Shown: positions 34,085 to 45,298 of the stretch, one piece after another | How the letters are laid out: each line of letters opens with the position of its first letter | Position numbering within the stretch: position 1 is the stretch's first letter | Source: Vanessa cardui | Lineage: Eukaryota > Arthropoda > Insecta > Lepidoptera > Nymphalidae | DNA length: 64,000 nt | Direction: 5' to 3' | Assembly (NCBI RefSeq): GCF_905220365.1 | Contig: NC_061138.1 | Coordinates: 11,671,814 to 11,735,813, forward strand | Position numbers and translations under genes: made by a program | Notes under the pieces: generated by a model | What the model was told of the DNA's origin: nothing | What the model saw: only the letters and a program-made list of their open reading frames with translations | Database searches by the model: none

Positions 34085-34370
34085 TATTTTATGGCATAGG
34101 TTGGCGGAAGAGCATATGGGCCACCTGATGGTAAGTGGTCACCATCACCCATAGAGAATGACGCTGTAAGAAATATTAACTATTCCTTACATCGTCAATG
34201 CGCCACCAACCTTGGGAACTAAGATGCTATGTCCCTTGTGCCTGTAGTTACACTGTCTCCCTTCAAACCGGAACACAACAATACTCCTTACTTTTGTTTA
34301 GCGGTAGAATATCTGATGAGTGGGTGATACATACCCAGGCGTGCTTGCACAAAGCCCTACCACCAAGTTA
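34085..34370 (+). repeat. R290 repeat, near-complete copy
   Basis: TTTTATGGCATAGGTTGGCG, GCCACCTGATGGTAAGTGG, AACCTTGGGAACTAAGATGC, ending CACAAAGCCCTACCACCAAG. The ORF through it is a by-product. Confidence 0.85.
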
Positions 34371-34434
34371 TTTTATTTTTAACTATTATATTTCACTCTT
34401 AAGGCAAATAAAGAAGTTTCAATAGTTTAAATCT

Positions 34435-34665
34435 ATATTTATATTATAAATGTGAAAGTAACTCTGTCAGATTGTCTGTCGCACTTTCACGAGTAAACCG
34501 CCGAGCCAATTTTGATGCGTGTGTAACAAATTTACACAAGAAAGGACATAGGCTACTACATGCCTCACACGTGATGACCAACAGCCTAAACACGCGACTT
34601 CAGAACTTAAGACCTAGAATACTATGTCCCCTGTGCCTATAGTTACTGGCTCACTCAATAAATAA
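34435..34665 (-). repeat. D4 repeat followed by an R290 scrap
   Basis: 34435-34600 is D4 (GTGAAAGTAACTCTGTCAGA, GTAAACCGCCGAGCCAAT). 34605-34660 is an R290 piece on the plus strand (ACTATGTCCCCTGTGCCTAT). Confidence 0.6.
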
Positions 34666-35026
34666 TTAGTCTCATACTTTGTAAATTATTTTGTGACACA
34701 CTTGAATCTGTATTAATATTATTAATGCAAGCTGGTATTCCGCTTTCAAGGCTTAACCACTAAACCGATTTTAATTAAATTTGGTACGGAGTATGCTTGA
34801 ACCCCAAGGATACGCTACTTTTCAATTCACCCCACGAAAGGATGGATTAGGGGATGAGATTTGAGTGCAATTTCTTCAATTCATTTTTAAGTTTAAATGG
34901 TTTAAATTGCTGAATAGGCTATTGAGAAATTTTAGAAAATATTAAAATTATACAGGTGTTTTGGAAATTTAATTCATAGTAGTAGTAGTACTATTAGTAG
35001 TAATATGGTTTTTAATACAGTCGAGT

Positions 35027-35240
35027 TTTTTTATGGTATAGGTTGGCGGACGAGCATATGGGCCACCTGATGGTAAGTGGTCACCATCACCCATAGACAA
35101 TGACGCTGCAAGAAATATTAACTATTCCTTACATCGTCAATGTGCCACCAACCTTGGGAACTAAGTTGTTATGTCCCTTGTGCCTGTAGTTACTTTGACT
35201 CACTCCTGTACCTACCCAAACAGGTTTACACAAAGCCCTT
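35027..35240 (+). repeat. R290 repeat, interrupted by the R1 element
   Basis: Starts TTTTTTATGGTATAGGTTGG and runs in family order to CACAAAGCCC, where the GC-rich R1 LINE takes over. The missing last bases (TACCACCAAG) do not reappear cleanly beyond the R1. Confidence 0.8.
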
Positions 35241-35609
35241 TTTTATACCCGAACTCCTGGGGGGAGGCCGGGTTATGTGAGATTGTACTCACTAAAACCC
35301 CCTGCGATGGCCGCCACAGCACGGAAAACGGAGAGGCTACGGGATCCTTGGCAGCACGTCCGCGGCCTCTCCCGTGCGTTGCTCCGCTCGTGGCTGGCGG
35401 AGCCCTTCTCAGGAGGGCGAAGATGGTCTCGCCCTCCCCGCACCCCTCGCTGGTGCGTACACCGGCAGTCCGGGGCCATACCGGACTGCGGTCCTCCTCT
35501 CGGCCGTATGAAAACGGATGCGTGAGACCCCCATCTCACGCACCCACGGCCGGAGGGATTGCCCTATTTATTCCGCCCCGTACACTGGGGCTTGGAGGCC
35601 GTGAAGGCG

Positions 35610-38300
35610 ACCCGCAGGTCGCCTCCGCCGGGCAGGATCGGCCCTCTCCCGAGCCCGCCCCGCAGTCTCCTTCTGGACCATGACGGTCTCACAGAAGTTG
35701 ACTACGGCCTCCCACGCCGATTCCCTGCGTAGCATCGCCGACACGACTGCTCGCAGGGAGAGATTTCGCCCGATTCACTGGACCAAGACTTGCCTTTCCG
35801 CGGTCCACGCGGGACACGCCTCTAGCGTGTGTTGTGCATCGTCTTGGTCCGCCCCGCAGTGGTGGCAAACCGCCGTTGCCTCGCGTCCGATCCTACACAG
35901 GTACTCTCCAAAGCAACCGTGACCGGTCAGCACCTGTGTAAGTCGGAAGGTGACTCGTCGCTTCCGCCGCATCCAGGCCTCGAAGGCTGGCAGGATCGCA
36001 CTCACGACGCGTTTGTGCACGTACCGATCTCCGCGGAGACGGGCGTACCACGTCGTGTGTGCCCTTCTCTGCTCCTGCCGCCTGAGCGCTTCGAGGACGC
36101 TGGCAGGGTAGGACGCACTTCCGCCGCTTTGACGGAGGGCGCGAGTCTGGTCGTAGACCCTCGCGTCCCTCTCCGCCAGGATGTCCAACGGTGGAAAGCA
36201 CGCCAGAAGGGTCGCCGCCTCGAAGGATATCGTGCGATATCCCCGCACCATGCGGATGGCCACTCTCCGCTGCAGACTCAGGATCTTAGTCTTGCAGCGA
36301 CGGGTGCCCGTCAGTCGGTGTGACCAAACGGGTGCCCCAGAGAGGCCCCACCGGCCACTTGTGGAACCATAGCGCCTCCGTCTTATGCGGCGCTATCCGA
36401 AGACCCAGTTCGCAGATTTTCGCGACAACGAGTTCGACTCCGAGCTCGGCTCGCCATCTGGTCATCTCAAAGCTCAACCCGCATGCCAGCACCAGCGTGT
36501 CATCTGCGTAGCAAATCACGCTGACGCCTGCGGGGAGCTCGACACGCAGAACCGCGTCGTACGCGAGATTCCACAGGAGTGGACCTAGGACCGATCCCTG
36601 CGGGACCCCGCAGTACACTTCCCTCCGGGTCCTCGTACCGTCCTGGCCCACGTACACAATGTACCTGTCGCGCAAGTAGCTCCCGACGATCGCCTGCAGG
36701 TAGAGAGGCACACGGTGGTACACCAGGGCCTCCCTGATGGCAACCCAGGGTAGAGCGTTAAAGGCGTTGACGATATCCAGGCTTATCGTCAGCGCCACGC
36801 CCCCCTGAGCCACCGCCTGCTCCGTCAGGGACCGGACGCGCATGATCGCGTCAACGGTCGAACGACCCTGACGGAAGCCGAACTGGCTGTCGGCCAGGTG
36901 GGGACCGACGCACGACAGATGCTCGCTGAGACGAGAAGCGACAATCCGCTCGAAGAGCTTGCCAGCCTCGTCCAGCAGACATATGGGACGATACGCAGAG
37001 GGAGAGTCCGCGTCTCTGCCGTCTTTCCTCAAGAGGACCAGACTTGCCTCCTTCCAGGCCTTGGGAAACGTGGCGTTACGGAGACAGCTGTCGAACAGCC
37101 GCCTCAGCCTATCCTCCAAGTGAGCCGAAGCCAACACCCACGCCCGTCCCGGAATCCCATCGGGACCGGGCGCTGTGTTCCGGGCACTCAGGCGACCAAG
37201 TGCTCGGTCAAACTCCTGCTCTGTAACCCTCAACTCGTCGGTCCAAGTGACCGGCGGTAGCGAGGGATACAGGGGACTTGACCGGATCACCGGGAAGAGC
37301 GAATCTATCACTCTCCTCAGTAGATCCGGATCTAAGGTCTCCGTCAACGGGGGCATCCACGGGCGTAACTTGCCTAGCACCATGCGGTACGGGCGCCCCC
37401 ACGGATCCCTGTCGAGTCCCTCGAGGAGCTCGTTCCAGGACCGAGCGCCGGCGTCCGAGATGGCGTCTCGCAACGCCTTCTTGGCCTCCTGGAAAGCCCT
37501 GCAGGCTTCGTCTTTCTCCTCTGGAGTTGCTCGCCTTCTTCTCCGGGTTCTGCTGGACTGGCGGTGAACGCGCAAGCATGCGGTTCGCAGCTGCGCGATC
37601 TCCTCCGACCACCAGTGCATCGCCCGGCGCTCGAAGCGGCCTGCCCGGGGCATCGATGCATCGCAGATCGACGTCATCGTGCCCCTGAACCAGACCGACT
37701 CACCCTCGGGGTCGGGCGAAATCTCCTCGGCGTTTTGTGGCCAAGCCGCGACGATGGCGGTGGCTTCGAGATGATCTCGGTTTAGCCGCTTGAGGGCCCA
37801 TCGTCGCGGCAGGGTGTCTCCCTGACGACGGCTGGATCGGTCGGGATGGCGGATAGCCACATAGAAAAAGATGTGGCGGTGGTCGGATAGTGTGACCACC
37901 TCCTCAGCGACACGCCATCCCGAGAGCATGCGAATCGCAGGAGGAGTCGCCCATGTAAGTTCCACGACCGACTCCCCCTGCCACCGCACGCATGTACTCT
38001 CCAACCCGACGTTAATGAGCCGGAGGTCCAAACCAGCCGCCCAGTCGAGAAGCGTCACTCCCTTCGGATCGTCCCTAGAGTTACCCCAAGCCCTGGCGTG
38101 GGCATTGAAGTCCCCCAGGACGATCAGCGGACGGGGTAGGCATCTGCGCACCGCCCACCCAATGGATGACCACGGTGCCAGCGGCGTCCCCAAACCAGCG
38201 AGGTTGTTCGGGGACGCGATAGGGCTCCGCCACGACCGCGAGGCCTATGGACCACTCCGCAATGGTCTGCATCAGAAGTTGCTGAGCACTGCGGCAGTGG
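35610..38300 (-). pseudogene. R1-clade ORF2 (endonuclease-RT), defective
   Basis: The open block 36286-38193 holds the latter half of an APE-type endonuclease (VLGDFNAHARAWG, SDHRHIFF) and the RT (PSAYRPICLLDEAGKLFERI, FGFRQGRSTVDA, SLDIVNAFNALP, CGVPQGSVLGPLLWN, catalytic CYADDTLV). The EN N-terminus is in another frame at ~38150-38300 (QTNLNHCRSAQQLL, VVAEPYRVP), with a few dozen codons missing between. After ALWFHKWPVG about 250 nt are lost relative to the copy at 63 kb. The frame shifts to 35775-36263 (RMVRGYRTISFEAA, LTGHGCFGEYL) with the terminal zinc motif CHHCGADQDDAQHTLEAC. A TGA follows at about 35775, and C-terminal similarity continues past it. Confidence 0.88.
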
Positions 38301-38911
38301 TTCAAGTTCGTCTGCAGCACCCTTACTCCCGCGAATGGCCTCCATGGCCTCCTGCGGAGCAGAGTCCGGTGCTGAGGCGGGAGCCTCGGCGGTCGTATGA
38401 GCCGGGGTGGGAGGAGCGGTCTTTTTACCCTTCTTCCTCCCACCCGCCGTCTGGCAGCATGTCTTTGCGCCCAGACGATGGGCCGACGGGCGACCCACAT
38501 CTGAGCACAAGGGGCACCTAAGCGACTTGGCCGTGCATTGGCTCGCTCTGTGTCCGCGCTCTCCACAGGCGAAGCACCGGTCGCTCCGGTCTGCCCCATT
38601 CGGACACGTCTGCCCAACGTGGCCCTTCTCGAGGCACCGGAAGCAATATAGCGGCCTTGCTTCCAGCACCTCGACCCTAGCGGAGCCCCATCCCACGAGG
38701 TCGTCGCCAGCTTGCGCACGGCGGCGAGAGGGCACCTCACATATGCCGTGCCGAGCGCCATGGGTGACCGACGGATATTGCCAACAGTGACATTCTCCGT
38801 CGAACACCCACTCGCCTCTGCGATGGCCGACGCCACCTCCTCCGGTGTCGTGGCGTCGTCCAGATCGAGCACACGTAGCTCGCCCGTTTTAATTGGACGA
38901 GCCACCCTCAC
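38100..38911 (-). pseudogene. R1-clade ORF1 (gag-like), N-truncated and frameshifted
   Basis: The start of the remnant encodes LRVLDLDDATTPEEVASAIA and SPMALGTAYVRCPLAAVRKL. A frameshift near 38715 moves the coding frame to 38124-38720, which has zinc knuckles CFRCLEKGHVGQTC and CFACGERGHRASQC, and a third CPLCSDVGRPSAHRLGAKTC. The same domain order occurs in the intact ORF1 at 59221-61110. ORF1 proteins of this clade bind element RNA and shape the ribonucleoprotein. The N-terminal coiled-coil half is absent. Confidence 0.82.
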
Positions 38912-38945
38912 ATTGAGGTCCTTGAGGACCTTTATAATAGCTTAT

Positions 38946-39604
38946 TAAGGACTAACTATAAATCTATATTTGAATATTAACATTAAATTAATATTATAAA
39001 AATTGGTGAACATGTTTTTTGTCACGAAACGAGATCGCAATTTTAAATGTCCGTTAGAATAACAATGAGCGTATTAAAGTCAATTTCCAGCACAGTATCA
39101 GTGATCACAAAAAAGACCCATCTGTTCGGCTGTTGCCTGTCATGTTTAAAAAAAAGTGATCTCCCGCTCTCTGCTTGGGAACAAAAATTATACGATAATA
39201 ATTTTAATTTATTATCTGTATATAATTACTTACTTTATTTTGTAATTTAAATTTCGAACGTATTCTAAAAAAAATTGTGTAAACAACAAATTGCATTCGA
39301 TAACGTCGTGAAAACATCATTACTTCCAATTAATCAGCAATAGCTCTGACATCTATGGAAATTACCTAACGACGTCAATTTGCTGGCAAATAACTGTGAA
39401 GCCATATATCCCGATTGATTTCCGAAATCAGTGCGACGTCACCCCACCCCTTGAATAGGGTTGATGACTGGACTTTATTTTATAGCATTATTATACTTAT
39501 ATGAATTTACAATAAGTATTTGTGCTTCTTCTTCCGTGATATATCTATAATGCCGTTATTCTACCTAAACTCAAATATGAGCTATGAGCAAATTACCTAT
39601 GTAA
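38946..39604. other. AT-rich stretch after R1, nothing recognised
   Basis: No clear target-site duplication of the R1 and no gene. The 67-codon ORF at 39047-39250 has no recognisable features. Confidence 0.3.
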
Positions 39605-39902
39605 GAGCTGAGATGGCCCAGGGATTAGAAACGCGTGCATCGTAACCGATGATTGCGGATTCAAACCCAGGCAAGCACCACTATATATATGTGCTTAATG
39701 TGTAATCTCGTGCTCTGCGGTGAAGGAAAACATCGTGAGGAAGCTTGCATGTGTCCAATTTCATCAAAATTCTGCCACATGTGCATTCCACCAACCCGCA
39801 TTGGAACAGTGTGGTGGAATATGTTCCAAACCCACTACTTAATGGAAGAGGAGGCCTTATCCCAGCAGTGGGAAATTAACAGGCTGTTACTTTACTTTAC
39901 GT
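39605..39902 (+). mobile_element. Metulj-like SINE, near full length
   Basis: GAGATGGCCCAGGGATTAG head, a B box with one change (GGATTCAAACCCAGG), a full body, and TTACTTTACTTTAC tail. Confidence 0.88.
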
Positions 39903-40069
39903 AACTACTGATGATAAGACCATAAAATTATTTCCAAAAATTATCAAGATTAAAAAAACCCCTTATATATGTCGATAGAGATTGTTTTTTTTTATTATTA
40001 TTATGCCATCAAAAGTGAAAATCAATCTGATGTCAGTTAACAGTATTTTTGTATATTATACCACGGCGG

Positions 40070-40263
40070 AATAGCGATCATGACGAAAGTATATCTATAT
40101 ATTAACATTAAAGCACTTGTGTCATGGAAAATCAGAAGTAACGAAGGTACCACAAACACCCAGACCTAAGACTGAGAAAATCGACTCGGCCGGGAATGAC
40201 GGACGCTCAGAGTGACGTACCCATGAAAACCGGTGTACACACAACTCGACCACGGAGGTCGTC
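40070..40263 (-). mobile_element. SINE-2, copy 2 (decayed B box)
   Basis: Minus strand: GACGACCTCCGTGGTCGAGT head, then ACACCGGTTTTCATGGGTAC, CCCGGCCGAGTCGATTT, GGTCTGGGTGTTTGTGGTAC, as in the copy at 3040. The B box is disrupted. Confidence 0.7.
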
Positions 40264-41104
40264 AAATGTCCTGTAATCAAATATCTGTATATCCTTGTCG
40301 AATAACCACCGAAATTTACTTACATAATACTGGTATATCTTTTTTGCTGTCTTTATTCATATATCGTCTCACGCTCACTAAAACTTCTCTTTAGATATTA
40401 TAAGCAAGAGCGTCAGTAATGCACACCAATAATTTAAAGAGTAGGGGCGCGCCTTCATTAGTGAATAGATTTAAGTCTGTTGATCTGCAATTATAAAATG
40501 TATAAGATTTTTTAAAAATGAAATTATAAACGATGTATTCTAAGAGGCTTAGTCGACTAAAATTTGAGTTTTAAAATCGCATATAAATTGGATAAAACAC
40601 TTGATAAAGTATAATTGACAGTATATTTAATCGTATATTATTAAAAAAAAAAAACAGGAACTATCTCATATATGTATATCATTTAAATGATGATAAAGAT
40701 TAACTATTCGATTCGAGTAACGAGAGTTTCTTGATGGTTCCTCTCGGTAGGTTCTTAATACAGTTGTTTTTCTAAAGTGTAGTTAAGTGTAGTAAGTTTA
40801 GCAGTTATATTCCACTGATTTAAAAAAATGTATACATATCAAACATGAGCTAAAGACCCAGAGTGCGCTGCAATGTTTCTTTAAATTATTTATTCGTAAA
40901 TAATTATAAGATACAATTTGCGCGTCACTTATAAAACGTTGGTTGATATATTTCAGATACCATCACGCAACGTATCAACAACGGCTATATAAAGTTGGAA
41001 CTAAACTATATATAAAACACATAAACACAATTATTTATCTACATATGTATAAAATAAATTGTATACATATACATATGTGTAACTGAACTTCTAAACGATT
41101 AGAC
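40264..41104. other. AT-rich stretch with a D3 fragment
   Basis: 40418-40482 is D3 (CACACCAATAATTTA, GGGGCGCGCCTTCATTAGTG). A tiny LINE-A tail trace may occur at about 40725-40750. No gene. Confidence 0.4.
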
Positions 41105-41425
41105 CGATTTTGATGATTTTTTTTATTGTGTGTGAGAGAGTTGGTTCATCCTGCTTGGCCTAGGTGAAGCGGGGTACGGGCCTCGAGGCGTACCCCCTTG
41201 CCCAGGCATGTCCGCAACCGTAGTCTACAACTGCCGTGTCAATGTATTTTAGCCCAATGGGTCTGGGTCCCATGGGCCCAGTTGAATGTCCTGTCCGGTT
41301 GAGATTATCCGATCCTTCAATTCTTGTGGTTGTCTTCTCCGTGTGGTTGTTAAATGTGTAGTTACATATCTTTCTGGTTTAGATTAGGCTCGGTAGATGG
41401 CGTTACAATCGAAAAAAAATAAAAA
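41105..41425. other. Unclassified GC-rich insert
   Basis: About 300 bases with much higher GC than the flanks (GGGGTACGGGCCTCGAGGCG, GGTCTGGGTCCCATGGGCCC). No long frame. It looks like a mobile-element fragment, but I cannot place it. Confidence 0.35.
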
Positions 41426-42370
41426 TCTTATTGAAGTCATACAAAATGAACAAGGGTAGGTAATAAAGGTATAAAATATAATATACAAACCTATATAATA
41501 TGGCTGGTTTCATTTTATTTCAAATTGTAAATAGGCTTATGACTCAGTAATTACTGTACTATAATATTTTTATATGAACATATCCCCTCAACTGCAAAAA
41601 GAGTTTGACTATAAATCAACCTCTTTTAAAGCTATTAATAAATTTGTTAATGCATTTTGTACAACCCTAATTTATTCCCAATATCACATACTATGTTCTA
41701 AGGGAAGGGTAGGGTGTGTGAAACGAACGTAATTAATAAGTACACTTAATAATGAATAATCTGACCGCGCCTCGTTGTGGATTTATTACGGGTTTCATTA
41801 TAAACTTTAGTGTTATGATATTTTATTATAATTATCTTGTAAAACTTTTGTGCTTTTGCAACTGTGAGCTACTGTTCGAAATTTAAATTTATTTATTTAA
41901 GATAGTGTTAGATTTTTTTCATCCTACAACATTATGCATCCTACTTTGTTGAAAGTTTGTGAGACTGGATATATGTATATTTGTTACTCTTTCACGAAAA
42001 AAATATTGATCGGATTTGGATGAAATTTAAAGTAATGTAGTTTATACATCAGAAAAACACATAGACTACAATTTACAATGACTTTATTACATTTGGTCAT
42101 AATATAACGATACATACCAAGTATCCGGTCAAAGCTGGGGCGGGGCGCTAGTTGTGCATAAAACCTTATTTAAATTACTTTTCTTTCGTATTGCTTTTTG
42201 CTTTCGTCATGTCACGCACACTAAGATGTCTTGTAAATACAAACGTCACTTCTACTAATGCATGCCGATTATTTAGCCTAGAGGGGCGCTTCATGACTAA
42301 ACAGATTTATAAAATAATTCTGACTTCTAACAAAAAAATTACAATATTTTATGCGAATATAATATCAACG
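41426..42370. other. AT-rich flank with D4 and D3 traces
   Basis: 41960-42140 is a diverged D4. 42240-42320 is a D3 piece (AGAGGGGCGCTTCATGACTA, AACAGATTTATAA). No gene. Confidence 0.4.
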
Positions 42371-42386
42371 AAGCTTTAAAACAGTT

Positions 42387-43138
42387 AGATGGCAGGAAGA
42401 TCTGGGGTCACCCACGACGGGCCTAGCGACAGTGGAGGCGATCCGTCCCGTCTGAGTCGCTGGGTCGAAAGGAAACACGGCACATTGACGTACAGAATGA
42501 CGCAGGTACTTACCGGGCACAGGTGCTTCGGTAAGTAACTGCATGGGATAGCGCGGCAGGAGGAGACACCCTCCTGCCACGAGTGTGGTTCGCCAGTGGA
42601 CACGGCATACCACACCCTATACTAGTGTGCTGCGTGGGGTCCCCAGAGGCACATCCTTGCGGCGACTATGGGCGGAGACCTCTCGCTGCCGAGCGTTATC
42701 AACGCCATGCTCGGTAGTGAGATGTGCTGGTCAGAGATGCGCTCCTTCTGCGAAAGTGTTATGTCGCAGAAGGAAGCTGCGGAGCGGGAGCGGGAAAATA
42801 ATGCCGCCGCTTCCTCGCTCCGCAGAAGACGACCGAAGAGGAGGAAAAGGCGCCACGCGCACCATCTCCCTCCGCCTCAATAGGCGCCACAGGGACCAGG
42901 GAAGTCCCAGTACCCCGGGAATCCCGACCGACCGTCAGGACGTCACTTTAGCATGCGTAAGCGATCCCGTGGCGTCCGCCGTAAGACGGAGAGGGTACCG
43001 CTGTTTTTCTAGTGTAGTGTAGTAAACCCAGCGTACCTGGGTGCACTCGGCGTCCAGGGCTCCGGGGAGTCCCACACGCCCCCACACTTTCCATCACGTG
43101 GGGGAAGCGCGTAAAGCGTTTTCGCAACGAGAAAAAAA
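42387..43138 (+). mobile_element. R1-clade LINE copy 2, 5'-truncated, with target duplication
   Basis: Bounded by the 16-bp direct repeat AAGCTTTAAAACAGTT (42371-42386 and 43139-43154), with a short poly(A) before the right repeat. The first ~235 bases closely match 63767-64000 (I estimate ~90% identity by eye), so it belongs to the same family as the right-end element. It carries the ORF2 C-terminus (CHECGSPVDTAYHTL, an in-frame TAG, then CAAW and MGGDLSLPSVINAMLGSEMC) and about 250 bases of 3' UTR. Confidence 0.93.
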
Positions 43139-43154
43139 AAGCTTTAAAACAGTT

Positions 43155-44340
43155 TAATTTCAATTTCATTATAAGATTGATAGTCACATAAAGCCATATA
43201 AAAGTTCTAACCAACTAATTTGGGTAAAAAGAGAACATACCGTAGATTTCTAGTTGGATGAGGATTAAAATTGCTAGAATTGTTTCTCTTAGTGAGAAAG
43301 CATCTACGGGCGCACAACCGTCAAGTGTATACTAGGCTGCTCACCATCAACAAGAACAGAGCGGATCATATTTAATTCAATATTGACGAAATTCTCCTCA
43401 AAACATAATATAAACAAACGTGACATACGACATTGTTCTTTTTTGTATGCGACCAGAGCAATTGCGTTTGAAGGGTTAGTCAGATAACCAAATTGGCTCT
43501 CCAGTAAACTACATACGGACAGAGGCTTGAGACGTTAGCAAGATCTTCCTAGAACTGATTACAATGGCACGCTAGTTCGCTTATAACATAATCTCATTTA
43601 TCATAGAGTTTTAGAGCTTGACACATTAGGAGCATAGTAATAAGTGATTGATTAAATTATTTTGATGTTGACACATAGCAATGTTTAATACCAAACCATG
43701 ACTGTTATCACACATACTAATATTTACAGGATTTTTTTAAGAACAACTTCTTTGCTTAATAAATAAAATTGGGTATATCCCTAACGAATAACACTATAGC
43801 AGTTATTATCATTCACATCTTGTTAATGGTAGAATATGATTGTTAATAAATTATTAGTGTTATAAAAATGAATTAATTTTAAATATACAAAAATAAAATA
43901 CCACTAAGTATACAAAAATAAAACTTATTATATAATGTATTAGAACAAAACATGAGCCGGATTCGTTGTTTAACCAAATTTCAATAAAATCTTGGAAAAC
44001 AGTGCGATATCCTCCTTATAGAAGACACTGTCTTCAAAAATTTTAACGTTAACGAATTTAAATTTGAATATTTAAATAAAAGACGATCGTTCCACCGTCA
44101 GCTCGATTTTGCTTTTTACTTCGGTTCCGGTTAATGGCATTTTTATTTGTTAAACGAATTTATTTCCCGTTTCCCGGGAAGTAGGGATCAGTTCATTAAA
44201 TGTAATGAAGGCAATAGGAGCACATACTTTGGTATTTACAGATTTACTTTGACGAACGATTATTAAAAAGCATCAATTTCAAATAGACTACTTGAAGTAA
44301 AGGGTAAGTTATACTAAGTATTCTCGAAAATATGCCAGTG
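43155..44340. other. AT-rich stretch, nothing recognised
   Basis: No gene or repeat I can support. Confidence 0.3.
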
Positions 44341-44344
44341 CATC

Positions 44345-44639
44345 TTGGTGGTAGGGCTTTGTGCTATCCCCTCTGGGTAGGTACCACCCACTCATCAGTT
44401 ATTCTTCCACCTAATAACAGTACTCAGTATTGTTGTGTTCCGGTTTGAAGGGTGAGGGAGCCAGTGTAACTACAGGCACAAGGGACATAACATCTTAGTT
44501 CCCAAGGTTGGTTGGTAGGTGGGCACATTGACGATGTAAAGAATAGTTAATATTTCTTTCAGCGTCTTTGTCTATGGGTGATGGTGACCACTTACCATCA
44601 GGTGGCCCATCTGCTCGTCCGCCAACCTATACCATAAAA
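44345..44639 (-). repeat. R290 repeat, full-length copy
   Basis: From CTTGGTGGTAGGGCTTTGTG to CAACCTATACCATAAAAAA on the plus strand. The 8-mer TGCCAGTG on both sides may be a target duplication, which would mean the whole repeat is one insertion of about 295 bp. Confidence 0.85.
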
Positions 44640-45298
44640 AATGTGCCAGTGTAATAAGAGCACAATATCTAAACATAACGCAATAATTAGTTGCATGTGC
44701 CAAATTTATGTTTATACTGAAAACTTCAATACGTTATAAACAACATTTTGGCACGTAACCGACGTCACAATGAGCCTCATTAAAGTATGCCTGCGAGCAG
44801 CCATCTTGCCTCTGCCAACTGTCGTATCCGCTTCCGTTCCAATTTTAAATTCCAAACAAGTCGTATGAAATTGGTAGCCATTACTGAAATCCTCATCATA
44901 TGTTTTTAAATTACTGTGAATTAAATATTGCGTCTTCAATTTTAATGGAGTTTTCAATACAAATATGTCTTGGAGATTTTAGAACGCATGCAAACATTGC
45001 TATCAATATACGAGTACATTCAGTTGAATAAAAGAGTATTGTAGTTAAGCCGTTTTGGAATTCTTTTTAAATGTGACGTCATTAATGTTCGCCATTTGAA
45101 TGTGTGAGTGTATTTTACAAAGTGTGTGTGTCTTGCAAATTTATACTATAATATTCTTTATTTTAAGATGCTAAGCTAAGTTATTTATAACATTATTTTA
45201 TTTTGGAAAACACGATTCAGACCACCCAGTCCGGTAAACTTCATATGGCTATACCTAATCGGATCAGAAGCGATATGCTTCTATGGCAGAGAAAAATA
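44640..45298. other. Intergenic, nothing firmly recognised
   Basis: An 81-codon minus ORF (44712-44957) is open but unlike anything I know. Confidence 0.3.

Larger units (their letters stand above)
35241..38945 (-). mobile_element. R1-clade LINE copy 1, 5'-truncated and internally deleted
   Basis: A GC-rich element on the minus strand in an AT-rich setting. Reading order: partial gag-like ORF1 (38100-38911), ORF2 (35610-38300), and a 3' UTR of roughly 350 bases ending in a short A run next to the interrupted R290. The 5' end stops at about 38945, inside ORF1. Decay: a frameshift in ORF1 near 38715, a deletion near the ORF1/ORF2 junction, another of about 250 nt in the RT-distal part, and an in-frame stop near the C-terminus. 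Not active. Confidence 0.88.

Noticed and set aside
35171..38948. Many plus-strand ORFs of 60-216 codons in the R1 region
   Set aside because: Shadows in GC-rich sequence; the minus strand has coherent gag, endonuclease and RT motifs.
44712..44957. 81-codon minus ORF
   Set aside because: Open but unrecognisable, with no promoter or splice context.
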